NCBI GenBank assembly: GCA_041398605.1
Contig: JAWKUK010000003.1
Location: forward strand, 372,001-436,000
Direction of reading: 5' to 3'
Origin: JAWKUK01 sp041398605
Lineage (GTDB): Bacteria; Planctomycetota; UBA1135; GCA-002686595
DNA: 64,000 bases
This document shows positions 28,271-37,213 of this stretch, piece by piece. The notes beneath the pieces were generated by a model that saw only the letters and a program-made list of their open reading frames with translations, did no database searches and was not told where the DNA came from. The position numbers and the translations under genes were made by a program. Numbering within the stretch: position 1 is the stretch's first letter; every line of letters begins with the position of its first letter.

Positions 28271-28310
28271 GGCGCCCCCTCCACGCTGCACGCAGCGAGG
28301 AGGGGGCGCC
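28271..28310 (+). terminator. Hairpin between the two tandem paralogues
   Basis: A perfect 12-base-pair stem (GGCGCCCCCTCC with its complement) closes a loop that has a small inner stem (GCTGC/GCAGC). It begins 21 bases after the first paralogue. The remaining 255 bases up to 28565 hold nothing I can name, except presumably the promoter of the second paralogue. Confidence 0.6.
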
Positions 28311-28565
28311 GAACTGCCTCATCCCGATACGCCCTGGGTCCCGGTCCAGGGTCCGAATCGTGTCCAGCCCGACGTCCCAGATTCTTTCCAGGCGACATGA
28401 CGAACCGCTGATGCGACGCTCACGTCCCTGAGTGTGTCTGCTCTCTCGCTCTCTCGTTCTTCTCGAAGGTCGACATCGTCCGCCTTCGCGCGCCCTCTGC
28501 CCGCCCCACCACCATCTCGCCACTGGTGGTGACGCGGCTCTCGGCCCGCACTGGTCCCCCTACAT

Positions 28566-31121
28566 ATGACTCTCCACACTCTCACGCTGACGAAGCCCCA
28601 CGCCCAGCATCTAGGACGGCGCGACAGCGCTGCCGTCCGACGCAACGCGCTTGGTCGCCTCATGCGAGCTGGTGTCAGCCTCGCGACGGGGTTCCTGGCG
28701 ACTGGGTTCCTGGCGACGGGGTTCCTGGCGACGGGGCTCCTGGCGACGGGGCTCCTGGCTACGGGCGCGGTCGCCCAGACCCCGGTCGCCCGGATCTCGG
28801 TCGAGCTCCCGCAGATGGATCAATTCATCTTGCAGGCGACACTGCCGGTCCCGCCAGGGACGTTCCGCTCGCAAATGACAACGATGCCGCTGTCGATCCG
28901 CAATGGTGGCGCGTTGTCGACGACCCAGGTCGAGGTGGTCGCCCGGTACCCGAGGGACACGGACGGCGCGTCGGTGGTCGAGGTCATCTCTCGAGTCACG
29001 CGCCCGGCGGGCGCCGCACCTGGGACCGAGGCCTTCTTCGACGTCGTGCTCCACGACAACGCGGAGGTCGCACACCAACCCGGTAGCGAGGCGTCGACGC
29101 TGCTCGCGACGCCCGGGAGCATTGTGCTCGCCACCCGCGACCAGCACGGGAACCGCTACGCCGCCGACCTGTACCGCAAGCCTCGCACGAACGCGGCGGG
29201 CACAAGACTCCTGCGTGACGGGTCCTATCTGCGCGAGGTCCGGACCCACGAAGTGCTGACGCCGGTTGGGAGCCTCAACGGGCTCCAGTTGCCGCACATG
29301 ATGGGAGTCCACGCGACGTTCAGGACGTACAGCAATGAGGACTTCGTCGCGGTGGACCTCCACCTCCACAACGGGATGGACGGGCGCGACTTCACGACGT
29401 CCATCGACGACGTCGTAAGCGACCTCTACTTCGACCGGCTGGACCTTGAGCTGCCGAATGGTTGGCAGGTCATCGCGGCGTATGACACCACGTATCAGGG
29501 GACCCCGATCGTGGCCGCTCAGACGACGGTGCACCCCTTGATTGCGAGCCTCCCGGACGGCCAGCTGCACATCTTGCCCCAGCAATCGCAGATGTCGCGG
29601 CGCTACGTCCTCGCGCGGTCGAGCGCCGCGGTGGATCGCGGTCGGCAGGTGCTCGCGCGGCGCAACTACGGCTTCGCGGCGCCGGTCATGGTGTCTGCGA
29701 CGGTCGAGGGCTGGTCATGGTGGAACAACGATACGCCCTCGTACCTGCCCCAACGCAACGTCCTCCCGAGGTTCGACCATATGGACCTCGGCGGCCTGCG
29801 TTCAGAGCTTGCGGCCCGCCTCGCGGGGTACCAGCAGCTCCTTGCTACCGGCCAGAAGAGCCCGCAAGGCAACTACCCCTTCGCGAGCGGGACGCTCGGG
29901 TGGGCCAACCCCTGGGGTGTGCCCTATGGCGGCATGACCGGCGGGAACGAGGTCGAGCAGTGGCCGGGCACGGACATCTTCTGGGCCCGCTCGCAGGCTG
30001 GGATCCGCTTGATGGAGATCCAGGCCCAGTGCTACGACGACCGTCAGCCGGTCGCGCTCTATGAGTCGAGCGGCGCGCCGACCCAGTTCGAGCACATGGT
30101 CCAGGCGACTGGCAACCATGGTCCCTGGATCCCGACCTACTTCAACCTGACGCCCTCCAAGGACTCCACCTACTTCGCGTTCCAGATCGCCGACGCGACG
30201 CAGGCGCAGCGGGCGTACGAGACGTTCCGCGTGCCTGTCTACGAGAAGGACATACGGGCGTACCAGCCGATCGATTTCCAGCACCTGACGCGGTACCTGA
30301 ATGCCTGGCTCGTCCTGGCGTGGATGACCAACGACGCCGAGGCCAAGCGCGCGCTCGAGCTGCACTCCGAGCTGTACCGGATCACCATGTCCGAGTACTA
30401 CAACTCGAACTATGGCCACGTCCAGGGCGCTGGGCTCCTCGCGCGCATGCAGGCCGCGCAGACCAACGGCGGCAAGGGCGGCAACTGGGGCCGCGGTGAG
30501 GCCTGGGGCCTGCAGGCGAGCCTCGCGTGGTTCGCGCTCGGGACGGACGAGCTCCGGACGCGCTACCGCCCCTGGTACACCTTGTTGGCCCAGGCGCTGC
30601 GCGACTCGGTCTCCACTTGCACGGGCAACCTCTCGTCGCTGCAGATTACGAAGCAGTTCAAGGGGATCTACCAGAGCCGGCAGTCCACCGAGGCCGCCTT
30701 CATGTTGCATGCTGTGCACGGGCTCCGGCGCAGTGTCTTCGAGGGCGTGAACCAGCAACTGCAGGATGAACTCGCGCATGTCGTCAATGCTGGCGCCCAT
30801 GCCGCTGCGTCACCGCCTTACTGGAGCGCGCAGCACAACGCGCAGTACCGGATCGTCGCCACGCGCCTCTTCGACGATGCGTCTCCGGACTTCTGCTCGA
30901 GCGTGCCCGAGGACGGGTACTCCGATGACGACTACAACCACTGGAGCGCGCTGACCACGTGGGCGTATGCGTACAACGACACCCGTGACACGACGCTCCT
31001 AGCGCGCACAGCTGAAGCGATCGGTGGCGCCAACGCGTTGGCGCAGCTCGAGAGCGAAGGCTTCGCGGGCATCGCCGACAAGGCGCCGATGCTCGCCTTG
31101 CTGCAGCTGCTCGCGCCCTGA
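28566..31121 (+). CDS. Large secreted protein of unknown function, second tandem paralogue
   Basis: An 851-residue paralogue of the preceding gene, aligned from end to end. Shared blocks are LQATLPVPPGT, DLHLHNG.DGRD, GW..PWGV.Y.GMTGG, GNHGPW, NYG.V....LLAR, GRGEAWG, CTGN and RRSVFEG. Unlike the first copy it has no lipobox. The N-terminus instead has a polar start and a hydrophobic core made of six near-identical five-residue units (ATGFL/ATGLL), followed by AVAQ, a plausible signal-peptidase site. It is therefore probably periplasmic or secreted, whereas its partner is membrane-anchored. The function is unknown; a glycan-acting enzyme is a guess from fold character. Each copy has its own hairpin downstream, so they may be separate transcription units. 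Confidence 0.75.
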   Translation: MTLHTLTLTKPHAQHLGRRDSAAVRRNALGRLMRAGVSLATGFLATGFLATGFLATGLLATGLLATGAVAQTPVARISVELPQMDQFILQATLPVPPGTFRSQMTTMPLSIRNGGALSTTQVEVVARYPRDTDGASVVEVISRVTRPAGAAPGTEAFFDVVLHDNAEVAHQPGSEASTLLATPGSIVLATRDQHGNRYAADLYRKPRTNAAGTRLLRDGSYLREVRTHEVLTPVGSLNGLQLPHMMGVHATFRTYSNEDFVAVDLHLHNGMDGRDFTTSIDDVVSDLYFDRLDLELPNGWQVIAAYDTTYQGTPIVAAQTTVHPLIASLPDGQLHILPQQSQMSRRYVLARSSAAVDRGRQVLARRNYGFAAPVMVSATVEGWSWWNNDTPSYLPQRNVLPRFDHMDLGGLRSELAARLAGYQQLLATGQKSPQGNYPFASGTLGWANPWGVPYGGMTGGNEVEQWPGTDIFWARSQAGIRLMEIQAQCYDDRQPVALYESSGAPTQFEHMVQATGNHGPWIPTYFNLTPSKDSTYFAFQIADATQAQRAYETFRVPVYEKDIRAYQPIDFQHLTRYLNAWLVLAWMTNDAEAKRALELHSELYRITMSEYYNSNYGHVQGAGLLARMQAAQTNGGKGGNWGRGEAWGLQASLAWFALGTDELRTRYRPWYTLLAQALRDSVSTCTGNLSSLQITKQFKGIYQSRQSTEAAFMLHAVHGLRRSVFEGVNQQLQDELAHVVNAGAHAAASPPYWSAQHNAQYRIVATRLFDDASPDFCSSVPEDGYSDDDYNHWSALTTWAYAYNDTRDTTLLARTAEAIGGANALAQLESEGFAGIADKAPMLALLQLLAP
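28683..28765. repeat. 15-base tandem repeat coding for a signal-peptide core
   Basis: Five full units of GCGACGGGGTTCCTG (with T/C and G/T changes) and part of a sixth. Each codes for A-T-G-F/L-L. It forms the entire hydrophobic core of the signal peptide of the second paralogue. Confidence 0.9.
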
Positions 31122-31160
31122 GCGACGGCAGGGTCCGGGAGAGGGCCCCTCAACGATGCT

Positions 31161-31207
31161 GCCACCTGCCCGGCGCGCGAGCTTCGCTCGCGTCTCGGGC
31201 AGGTGGC
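31161..31207 (+). terminator. Hairpin after the second paralogue
   Basis: A 12-base-pair perfect outer stem (GCCACCTGCCCG and its complement) with a further inner stem (CGCGAGC TTC GCTCGCG). It begins 40 bases after the stop. No T-run follows. Confidence 0.6.
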
Positions 31208-31321
31208 GTACTTGTACCGGGCACCGCAGGTCAGGGCTTCAGGTCACCTTCCAATCGGGTCACCTTCCAAATGGGGCGACGCACCGTCGCGGCGACGTGG
31301 CTAGGAGGCTAGCTTCTAGCT

Positions 31322-33676
31322 GTGACCATTGACCCTCGCTGCTGCGAGTTCTCGCGTTGGACGGCGCTCTTGCTGTGGCTCGCGGCGGCTGGCGCCGTGG
31401 TCGGGTGTCGGCTCGCGGACACCAGCCGCCCCGCCGTGCCGGACCAGGACGCGAGCGTCCCCGCCGCGCCCGACTCCACTCCGCCCGAGGTGATGAACGC
31501 GGTCGGCGCGACGGACCCCGCCGGCGCGCGGGAGGACGCGCCGTCGCGCCCGAAGGACCTCGAGATCGAGGAGCGAGCGTACCTCTACATACGCGCCGAC
31601 GTGTATGGCAGCGACGGTGAACCGCTTGAGGGGCGGGGACGCGTCCGTTTCGTGCCCCTCGAGGTAGAGGAAGCAGCGGAGGTCGTGGACGTCGCCGTCG
31701 GCGATGACGGGTGCGCCCGTTCCGGATGGCTCCCGCGCGGTATGTGGCTCGCGGCGCCATACGGCGCAGGTTTGTTCCAGTTGCCGCGCATTGTCATGCG
31801 TAGGAGCGGCTCCATGAGCGTCGAGCTCTTCTCGGAGCCAGCGAGGCCCGTTCTGGTCGACGTGCGCCTCCCTGACGGTACCCAGCCCGCGCGAGCCTTC
31901 ATCGTGCATTCGTCGTGGAGCAGCGACTACGTATCCGACAGCTTCCATGACGAGGACATCTCCGAGATGGTGACGCTGTGGACGCCGCTGGACCCAGTCG
32001 TCGCGCGACCGAGTTCTCGAGGCGATTTGGCATTTGTCGTCGCTGAACCGACGGGGACCTGGCCCGGGCTGCGGCGTCCGGGCTGCCGCTATGTGTCCGG
32101 CGTCCGCAACCTGTCGGCTGCAAAATCGACGGTTCGCTTCGACCTCGAGGTCTCGGCGTCCTTCGAGGTCTTGGTCGAGCCCCCCCCAGGCGGCGGCCCG
32201 GAGATCGAGCCAAAGCTGCTGGTGCAGTGCATCGAACCGCTGCGCGGTCGAGAGCCGCTGGCGTTCATCCCGCCAGTGTTCGGCCCGTGCCTCGACCGCC
32301 TCCGACAACGTGACCTGCGGCTGGCCGTCGAGTGGTGGCCGGGCAGCCGGGTCTCCTATGCACACAAAGGTCGTTGGCGTGCCACTGCAGAGTGGGCGGA
32401 GCTTGGCCTGACACGGACCGTCGAATTCGACGTCGCGCCGGGCAACCAGGGCGAGCAGAGCGACCAGGGTCACCAGGTCGTGCGGATTGAGCAGCCCGAG
32501 GTCCCGCGCGAGGCGTACGTCGTCGTTAGGCCCACCGTCGATGGGGCGAAGGGCGCGCTCGAGCCTGAAGTCGCGGACCTCAAGCTCGTCGCGCAGAGAC
32601 CGGAGGGCGACCTCGTGATCGACCTCGCTGGCTACCGCCACGACGGCGCGCGCTGGCTGCTCCGCAGCGAGCTGAACGACCCTGCGACCGGCGCCTGGCC
32701 TACTGGCGCAGACGTCCACCTCGTCGGGCGCGTGGTCCAGCAGGGCGACTTCGGTCGAGGCGCCCTGGTCTCGGCGCCGCTCACCAGTGAGGCACGCGAG
32801 GTGATGCTGCCGTGGCGTCATGCGCGCGCCCCGAAGCTGGCCCTCGCGGAGTCCGGCGGGCATTGGCAGCTGCCAAACGTCGAGGTGGAGGCACAGCTGC
32901 TCGAGGCCGCCGACCCGGCGATCGGCGCCGCTGTCGCTGGCACCGAGAGAGCGCACGCGGACTGGGCCGGCAGCGTCAGGGCGTCGGGTGGGTGGACGTT
33001 CTTTCGTCGCTTTGCATCCCGCGAGAACGAGGTCTGGATCGACGGACGCTGGCGGTTCGTGTTCCGCGCGGACGTTCCAGTTATGACGCGCCCGCTTGTT
33101 GTGAACTTCGTCCAGGATTGCCCCCATGACGGCGCCGAGGTGAAGATCGTCCTCCCCGTCGGGTACGGGCTGTCCGTCCATGTCCCGGAGGCGGCCGCGG
33201 GCGACGTCACCTATCTCCGGCGCGAAGCTGACGATGACGCGCCGGAGACACTCCTCCACGAGCACCTCGGCGCCGATCTGTGCGTGACCTTTGAGTCGTT
33301 GCTCGCGGGTAAGTACGAGCTGCGCGTCCGTGGCGAAGTCGACTGGGTCGAGGTCGAGGTGCCAAGTCCGCCCATCACCCACCACCCGCGCTATCCAAAT
33401 GCGTTCCGTATCGAACTCACACCGCTGGACGATGGGACGACCGGCGCGCTCGCGGCGGCGGGCTTCAGGACGGGCGACCTGCTCGTCCGCTTCGACGAAG
33501 TCGAGGTGCGCGCCCAAGACGACCTGGATGCGTTCATCAATGCGATCGAGGCGCGGCGCGTCACCGCGCACGTGGTGCGCGACGGAGCAGCGCTCTCACT
33601 ACCGCTCGGCCCGATGGTCGACCCAGCCGCGCCCTGGGCGCGCTTCGACGCGGACTTCGTATCGGCGCGCCGCTAA
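31322..33676 (+). CDS. PDZ-containing lipoprotein of unknown function
   Basis: A 784-residue protein starting at GTG 31322. The N-terminal hydrophobic stretch ends in a lipobox (AVVGC), so it is membrane-anchored. Most of the chain (about 80-690) is beta-rich, with repeated short strands ending in V-rich segments. This suggests a series of Ig-like or carboxypeptidase-regulatory-like domains; I recognise no named family. The last 100 residues are a PDZ domain (LAAAGFRTGDLLVRFDEVEV, then AHVVRDGAALSLPL). A PDZ domain at the end of a periplasmic protein usually recruits a partner by its C-terminus. It follows the paralogue pair on the same strand, but a hairpin lies between. Codon choice seems slightly less GC-biased than in the clp genes, by eye. 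Confidence 0.7.
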   Translation: MTIDPRCCEFSRWTALLLWLAAAGAVVGCRLADTSRPAVPDQDASVPAAPDSTPPEVMNAVGATDPAGAREDAPSRPKDLEIEERAYLYIRADVYGSDGEPLEGRGRVRFVPLEVEEAAEVVDVAVGDDGCARSGWLPRGMWLAAPYGAGLFQLPRIVMRRSGSMSVELFSEPARPVLVDVRLPDGTQPARAFIVHSSWSSDYVSDSFHDEDISEMVTLWTPLDPVVARPSSRGDLAFVVAEPTGTWPGLRRPGCRYVSGVRNLSAAKSTVRFDLEVSASFEVLVEPPPGGGPEIEPKLLVQCIEPLRGREPLAFIPPVFGPCLDRLRQRDLRLAVEWWPGSRVSYAHKGRWRATAEWAELGLTRTVEFDVAPGNQGEQSDQGHQVVRIEQPEVPREAYVVVRPTVDGAKGALEPEVADLKLVAQRPEGDLVIDLAGYRHDGARWLLRSELNDPATGAWPTGADVHLVGRVVQQGDFGRGALVSAPLTSEAREVMLPWRHARAPKLALAESGGHWQLPNVEVEAQLLEAADPAIGAAVAGTERAHADWAGSVRASGGWTFFRRFASRENEVWIDGRWRFVFRADVPVMTRPLVVNFVQDCPHDGAEVKIVLPVGYGLSVHVPEAAAGDVTYLRREADDDAPETLLHEHLGADLCVTFESLLAGKYELRVRGEVDWVEVEVPSPPITHHPRYPNAFRIELTPLDDGTTGALAAAGFRTGDLLVRFDEVEVRAQDDLDAFINAIEARRVTAHVVRDGAALSLPLGPMVDPAAPWARFDADFVSARR

Positions 33677-34029
33677 CGCCAAAGGCCGTGCGACGAGGTC
33701 ACAGAAGAGGTCATTCAAGCAAGTCCATCAACCGGCAACAGAGAGCCAAGCTCGGCTCCGCCGCGTCCGCCACGCTCTTCTGGGTCCTGGGTGCGGAAGT
33801 GGCCGCGCATCGCAAGTCGATGAAGGACGCGCCCAAGAACCGCCAAGAGCCGGTTGAGTCGCGATACGAGGATCTGATCGAGGATGTTGCGGCAATGGGC
33901 CGAATCAGCATCGCCGACGCCCCGACAGGCGGTTGGCGCACCTCACAGACCGAAGTCCCGCTCCGCGAGGTCAGGGCAGCGGGGCTGCACGGGGGTGAAG
34001 CTCCAACGAGCCCCCCCCCGGGCCGACGC
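33677..34029. other. Convergent intergenic region, nothing recognised
   Basis: 353 bases between the PDZ lipoprotein (plus) and the diheme protein (minus). I see no gene with plausible coding character, no convincing hairpin and no repeat. A C-run lies near the right end. Confidence 0.5.
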
Positions 34030-37000
34030 TCACTCGTTCATGAGCTGCCGGATCGACTTCTCCTTGATCTGGCGGTTGCCCGAAGCATCGGTCGCCGTGA
34101 CCCGGATCCAGTCCGAGCCCGTGAGACCGGCGTCTGTCATCAGGAAGTCACCGTTCGGCTGGCTCGCGCGCGTCTCGGTCACGACGCCGTTCACCGCGAC
34201 CTCGACACTGACGATGCCCTCGTCGTCCCAATACCCGACGCGAATTTGGCCGGGGACGCCGGTGTAGGCGAAGTCCACCGTCGGGTGGAAGCGGTCCGCG
34301 GCGTACCCCATCGACGACAGCCCCGTGTCGCGCGGCATGTGGTTGTCGATCCACAGGCCAAAGCGATGCACCCAGTCGGCCCAGATGGGGTTCGACTGCG
34401 CACAGAGGCCAGGGCTCGTCGCGTGAATGGGCGAGAAGCGGAAGCCCCACTCGCCAGCGGCATAGTTGGGTTGGTACTGCGGGAGCGAGTTGTCACGGCC
34501 GTCCGTGCGCTCGCCGTAAGCCGCCCAGAATGCGGGGCTACCGAGCGCGCCCAAGACCGTGTCGGCGAAGCGGCGCCGCCGCATCCGGTCATAGGCCGTG
34601 AACTCGTCGGTGTACGAGAGCGCCTGCAGCGCCGCGACATCGGTCGACCCCGCGCTGTTGTGGCACGTCCCGCAGTAGACGTCGAACTCGGGCCAAATGT
34701 CCGCGCGCCACTCCGGAATCGCCACCGTCGGATCGGGCGTCGATTGCAGCGTCGGGTGACAGTCCTGGTCATACGCGAGGAACTTCGTCAGCGCCGTCAT
34801 GTCGAGCGGCGCCATGGTCGAAGCGTTGGTCCCTGCGAAGGGGATCCCCGTCCCGGCCTCGTGCTGGTGGCACCCGCCGCAGTTGGTCCGCGTCTCGCGC
34901 GGCTGCAGCCCGTGCCAGCTCCGCACGTCCACCAGCTTCATTCCATAGCGCGAATCCAGCAGGTGGAAGTCAAAGGGGACATCCGCCGGGATCTGCGCGA
35001 TGAACGACTGATCCGACGTGTTCTCGACCGAGGGCATGTACACGCCGAGGATCTTCGTGGCCTCCTTCTGACCGCGCTCGAAGGTCAGCGCGGTCGAATC
35101 CGTCTCATAAGCCGGCGCAAAGGTCGAGTTCGGATCGGTCCGGTTGCTCGTCAAGTTGACCTGGATCGCGAGCACGGTGCTGGGCATCAGGTACTTGCAG
35201 AGGTCGTTCTGATCCTGCACGTACCGGAGCCCGTCGTGGTTCTGATCGAGCGTGATCTCCTGGTTGTTCGACAGGTTGGGCTGCGAGTACGGCAAGCTGC
35301 CCGTCCCGAGCCAGCAATCGTAGGGCCGCACGTCCGTGTTCCAGATCGCCGACGTACCGACCTGCGCAAACGGCTGTCCCGGCTGCACCTGCGAGGCGGG
35401 GTCGATGATCGACGGCGAGAAGCTCTGCCGGGGCGTCCCGTGCCGCTCCTCCCACGACAGCACCGGCGTCGGCCACATCAAGTGATAGTGCCCCGCTGAG
35501 TCGTCCACGACGCGGGCGAGGCCCGCCTCGGTCGCCGGGTCGTAGTCGCGGAACGGCTCGAAGGGCTCCAAGTTCGGTCGGTACACGATGCGTGCATCGA
35601 ACATGCCGTACTTCCCGCGATCATCCGAGATCCAGCGGTTCGCGCTCGTCGGCGTGTACGTCGCCAGGTACTCCCCGCCGAGGCGGCCCGCGCGCGGGGT
35701 AGTCAGCTTGCCGATGTAACGGCGCTCATTGCCCACCATGACCGAGGGCGTCGGGAAGTCGCTCGAGTTCACGCCGAGGCTGAGCTTCAGGGTGAGCTGG
35801 TGCGGCGTGATCGCCTCGTTCGAGTAGGCGTACTCGTTGACCCCGGCGTCGTCCATGTCCAGCAGGTGCAACACCCCCATCCCGGCGTTGTTCAGGTTGT
35901 AGTACCGGACCCCGATGAACTTGTCGTGCAGCCCCTGGCCGGGCACGTCCTCGGTCACCAGCGTGCCGAAGTGGTAGAGCTCCGTCGCTGCGCCGTGCCC
36001 GAGCAACGGGGACCAAACACCGGCCGACGTGACGGCCTGCAGGTCCCAGCGCCGGAAGTTCTCCGTGGACGACTGGTACGAGAACGTGAAGCCATCCCGC
36101 AGCGGCACCGGGCTCAGCGCCGATGTGGTCGTGTAGTACTGGAATTGGTGCGCCGGCCCCAAGTCGCCGCCGGGCAGGATATCGGCGATGTACAGGTTGA
36201 AGTTGTGGTTCGCGACCCCAGCGCGCGCGTTCGAGTTTCCGAGGCGCGCGCGGTCGGAGACAAATACAGCCTTCAGCCCGTCGTGTGTCCGCATCTCGAT
36301 GAGATGCATGTTGACCGTGCCCCACTGCTCAGCAGCCGTATTGGCGAGGGTCGGGTTGACCGCGTATTCCATGCGCGAGGCGAGGCTCTGGCGCACGTTG
36401 TCCTTGTGGAAGCCGTCGTACTGCTTTGTCGTCAGACGCTTGATCGGCAAGTTCTTGGGCTTGACGTCAGGGTCCGCGATCAGCGCGGTGAGGTCGATGC
36501 TGTAGAGGTCGCAGCCCTTGTACGAGAGCTCTTGGTTGAGCCAGCCTCCATTGTTCCGCTTCCAAGTCTGGTCGTGGAACCAACCGAAGTAGACGCGCCG
36601 TCCGTCCTCGGAGATATTGGGCTCGACGACGGCGCCGCGCCAAAGCTGGCCGAGCGGCGTATCGATGAGGCCCGGGACGGCTTCATGTTGCGGCAGCGGG
36701 AAGAGCTTCTTCACGCGCCCGTCGGGCAACAGCGCATAGAGGCCCCCATCGGGGCCCATGTCGAAGGGATTGTTCGCCGCGATGACATCGAGGCCCAGGT
36801 GCACTGGGCGCCGCTCGCCTGGCCGCTGCGCGTCGCCGCGGTTGGCGACAAACACGCAGATGTAGGGCAGGGACACGTACCGCGGGTCGTTTGGGTGCGA
36901 CCGGGCGGTGTCCCAGATTGGGACTGGAGTGCGCGCGACCGGAGTCAGGACCTGGGCGGCATGAACGTTCAGAGCGAACGCACACAATGCGACCGTGACG

Positions 37001-37035
37001 AGCACGAATCGCCTGGAGAGCGCATGGAGCAGCAT
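34030..37035 (-). CDS. Diheme cytochrome-type protein resembling hydrazine synthase alpha
   Basis: A 1001-residue exported protein. The signal peptide is MLLHALSRRFVLVTVALCAF. The first 550 residues read like a beta-propeller with a PD40-type feel (ISEDGRRVYFGWFHDQ; MGPDGGLYALLPDG). The C-terminal part has two c-type haem motifs, CGGCH starting at residue 719 and CGTCH at 788, with a conserved Trp/Phe-rich block between them and the end. It finishes in an Ig-like domain (GIVSVEVAVNGVVTETR). Planctomycetes carry many proteins of this kind, annotated by the hydrazine-synthase alpha middle domain. Nothing else here suggests anammox (no other hydrazine synthase subunits), so a different periplasmic redox or quinohaem function is likely. 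ATG 37035 is chosen because it starts the signal peptide. Confidence 0.75.
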   Translation of the reverse strand: MLLHALSRRFVLVTVALCAFALNVHAAQVLTPVARTPVPIWDTARSHPNDPRYVSLPYICVFVANRGDAQRPGERRPVHLGLDVIAANNPFDMGPDGGLYALLPDGRVKKLFPLPQHEAVPGLIDTPLGQLWRGAVVEPNISEDGRRVYFGWFHDQTWKRNNGGWLNQELSYKGCDLYSIDLTALIADPDVKPKNLPIKRLTTKQYDGFHKDNVRQSLASRMEYAVNPTLANTAAEQWGTVNMHLIEMRTHDGLKAVFVSDRARLGNSNARAGVANHNFNLYIADILPGGDLGPAHQFQYYTTTSALSPVPLRDGFTFSYQSSTENFRRWDLQAVTSAGVWSPLLGHGAATELYHFGTLVTEDVPGQGLHDKFIGVRYYNLNNAGMGVLHLLDMDDAGVNEYAYSNEAITPHQLTLKLSLGVNSSDFPTPSVMVGNERRYIGKLTTPRAGRLGGEYLATYTPTSANRWISDDRGKYGMFDARIVYRPNLEPFEPFRDYDPATEAGLARVVDDSAGHYHLMWPTPVLSWEERHGTPRQSFSPSIIDPASQVQPGQPFAQVGTSAIWNTDVRPYDCWLGTGSLPYSQPNLSNNQEITLDQNHDGLRYVQDQNDLCKYLMPSTVLAIQVNLTSNRTDPNSTFAPAYETDSTALTFERGQKEATKILGVYMPSVENTSDQSFIAQIPADVPFDFHLLDSRYGMKLVDVRSWHGLQPRETRTNCGGCHQHEAGTGIPFAGTNASTMAPLDMTALTKFLAYDQDCHPTLQSTPDPTVAIPEWRADIWPEFDVYCGTCHNSAGSTDVAALQALSYTDEFTAYDRMRRRRFADTVLGALGSPAFWAAYGERTDGRDNSLPQYQPNYAAGEWGFRFSPIHATSPGLCAQSNPIWADWVHRFGLWIDNHMPRDTGLSSMGYAADRFHPTVDFAYTGVPGQIRVGYWDDEGIVSVEVAVNGVVTETRASQPNGDFLMTDAGLTGSDWIRVTATDASGNRQIKEKSIRQLMNE

Positions 37036-37213
37036 CGGGACGGGCAAGGTTGCGAGAAGGCCGGTTGAGTGACCGGGGAAGGGCGCACGCGGCGCGAGAC
37101 GCAGCCCACCGTATGTTGCCAAATTGATTCCCGCAACCCGATCCGCCTGGCTCCTGCCGCCCACGTGCGTGGACGCCCCGACGGCCTGTGCTCGCCCGCC
37201 CCTCGCCGCCCGC

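Noticed and set aside
34030..37035. Hydrazine synthase alpha as evidence for anammox
   Set aside because: Only the general architecture matches. The other subunits are not here, and the rest of the window suggests an aerobic or facultative heterotroph (BoxB and PhyH use O2).
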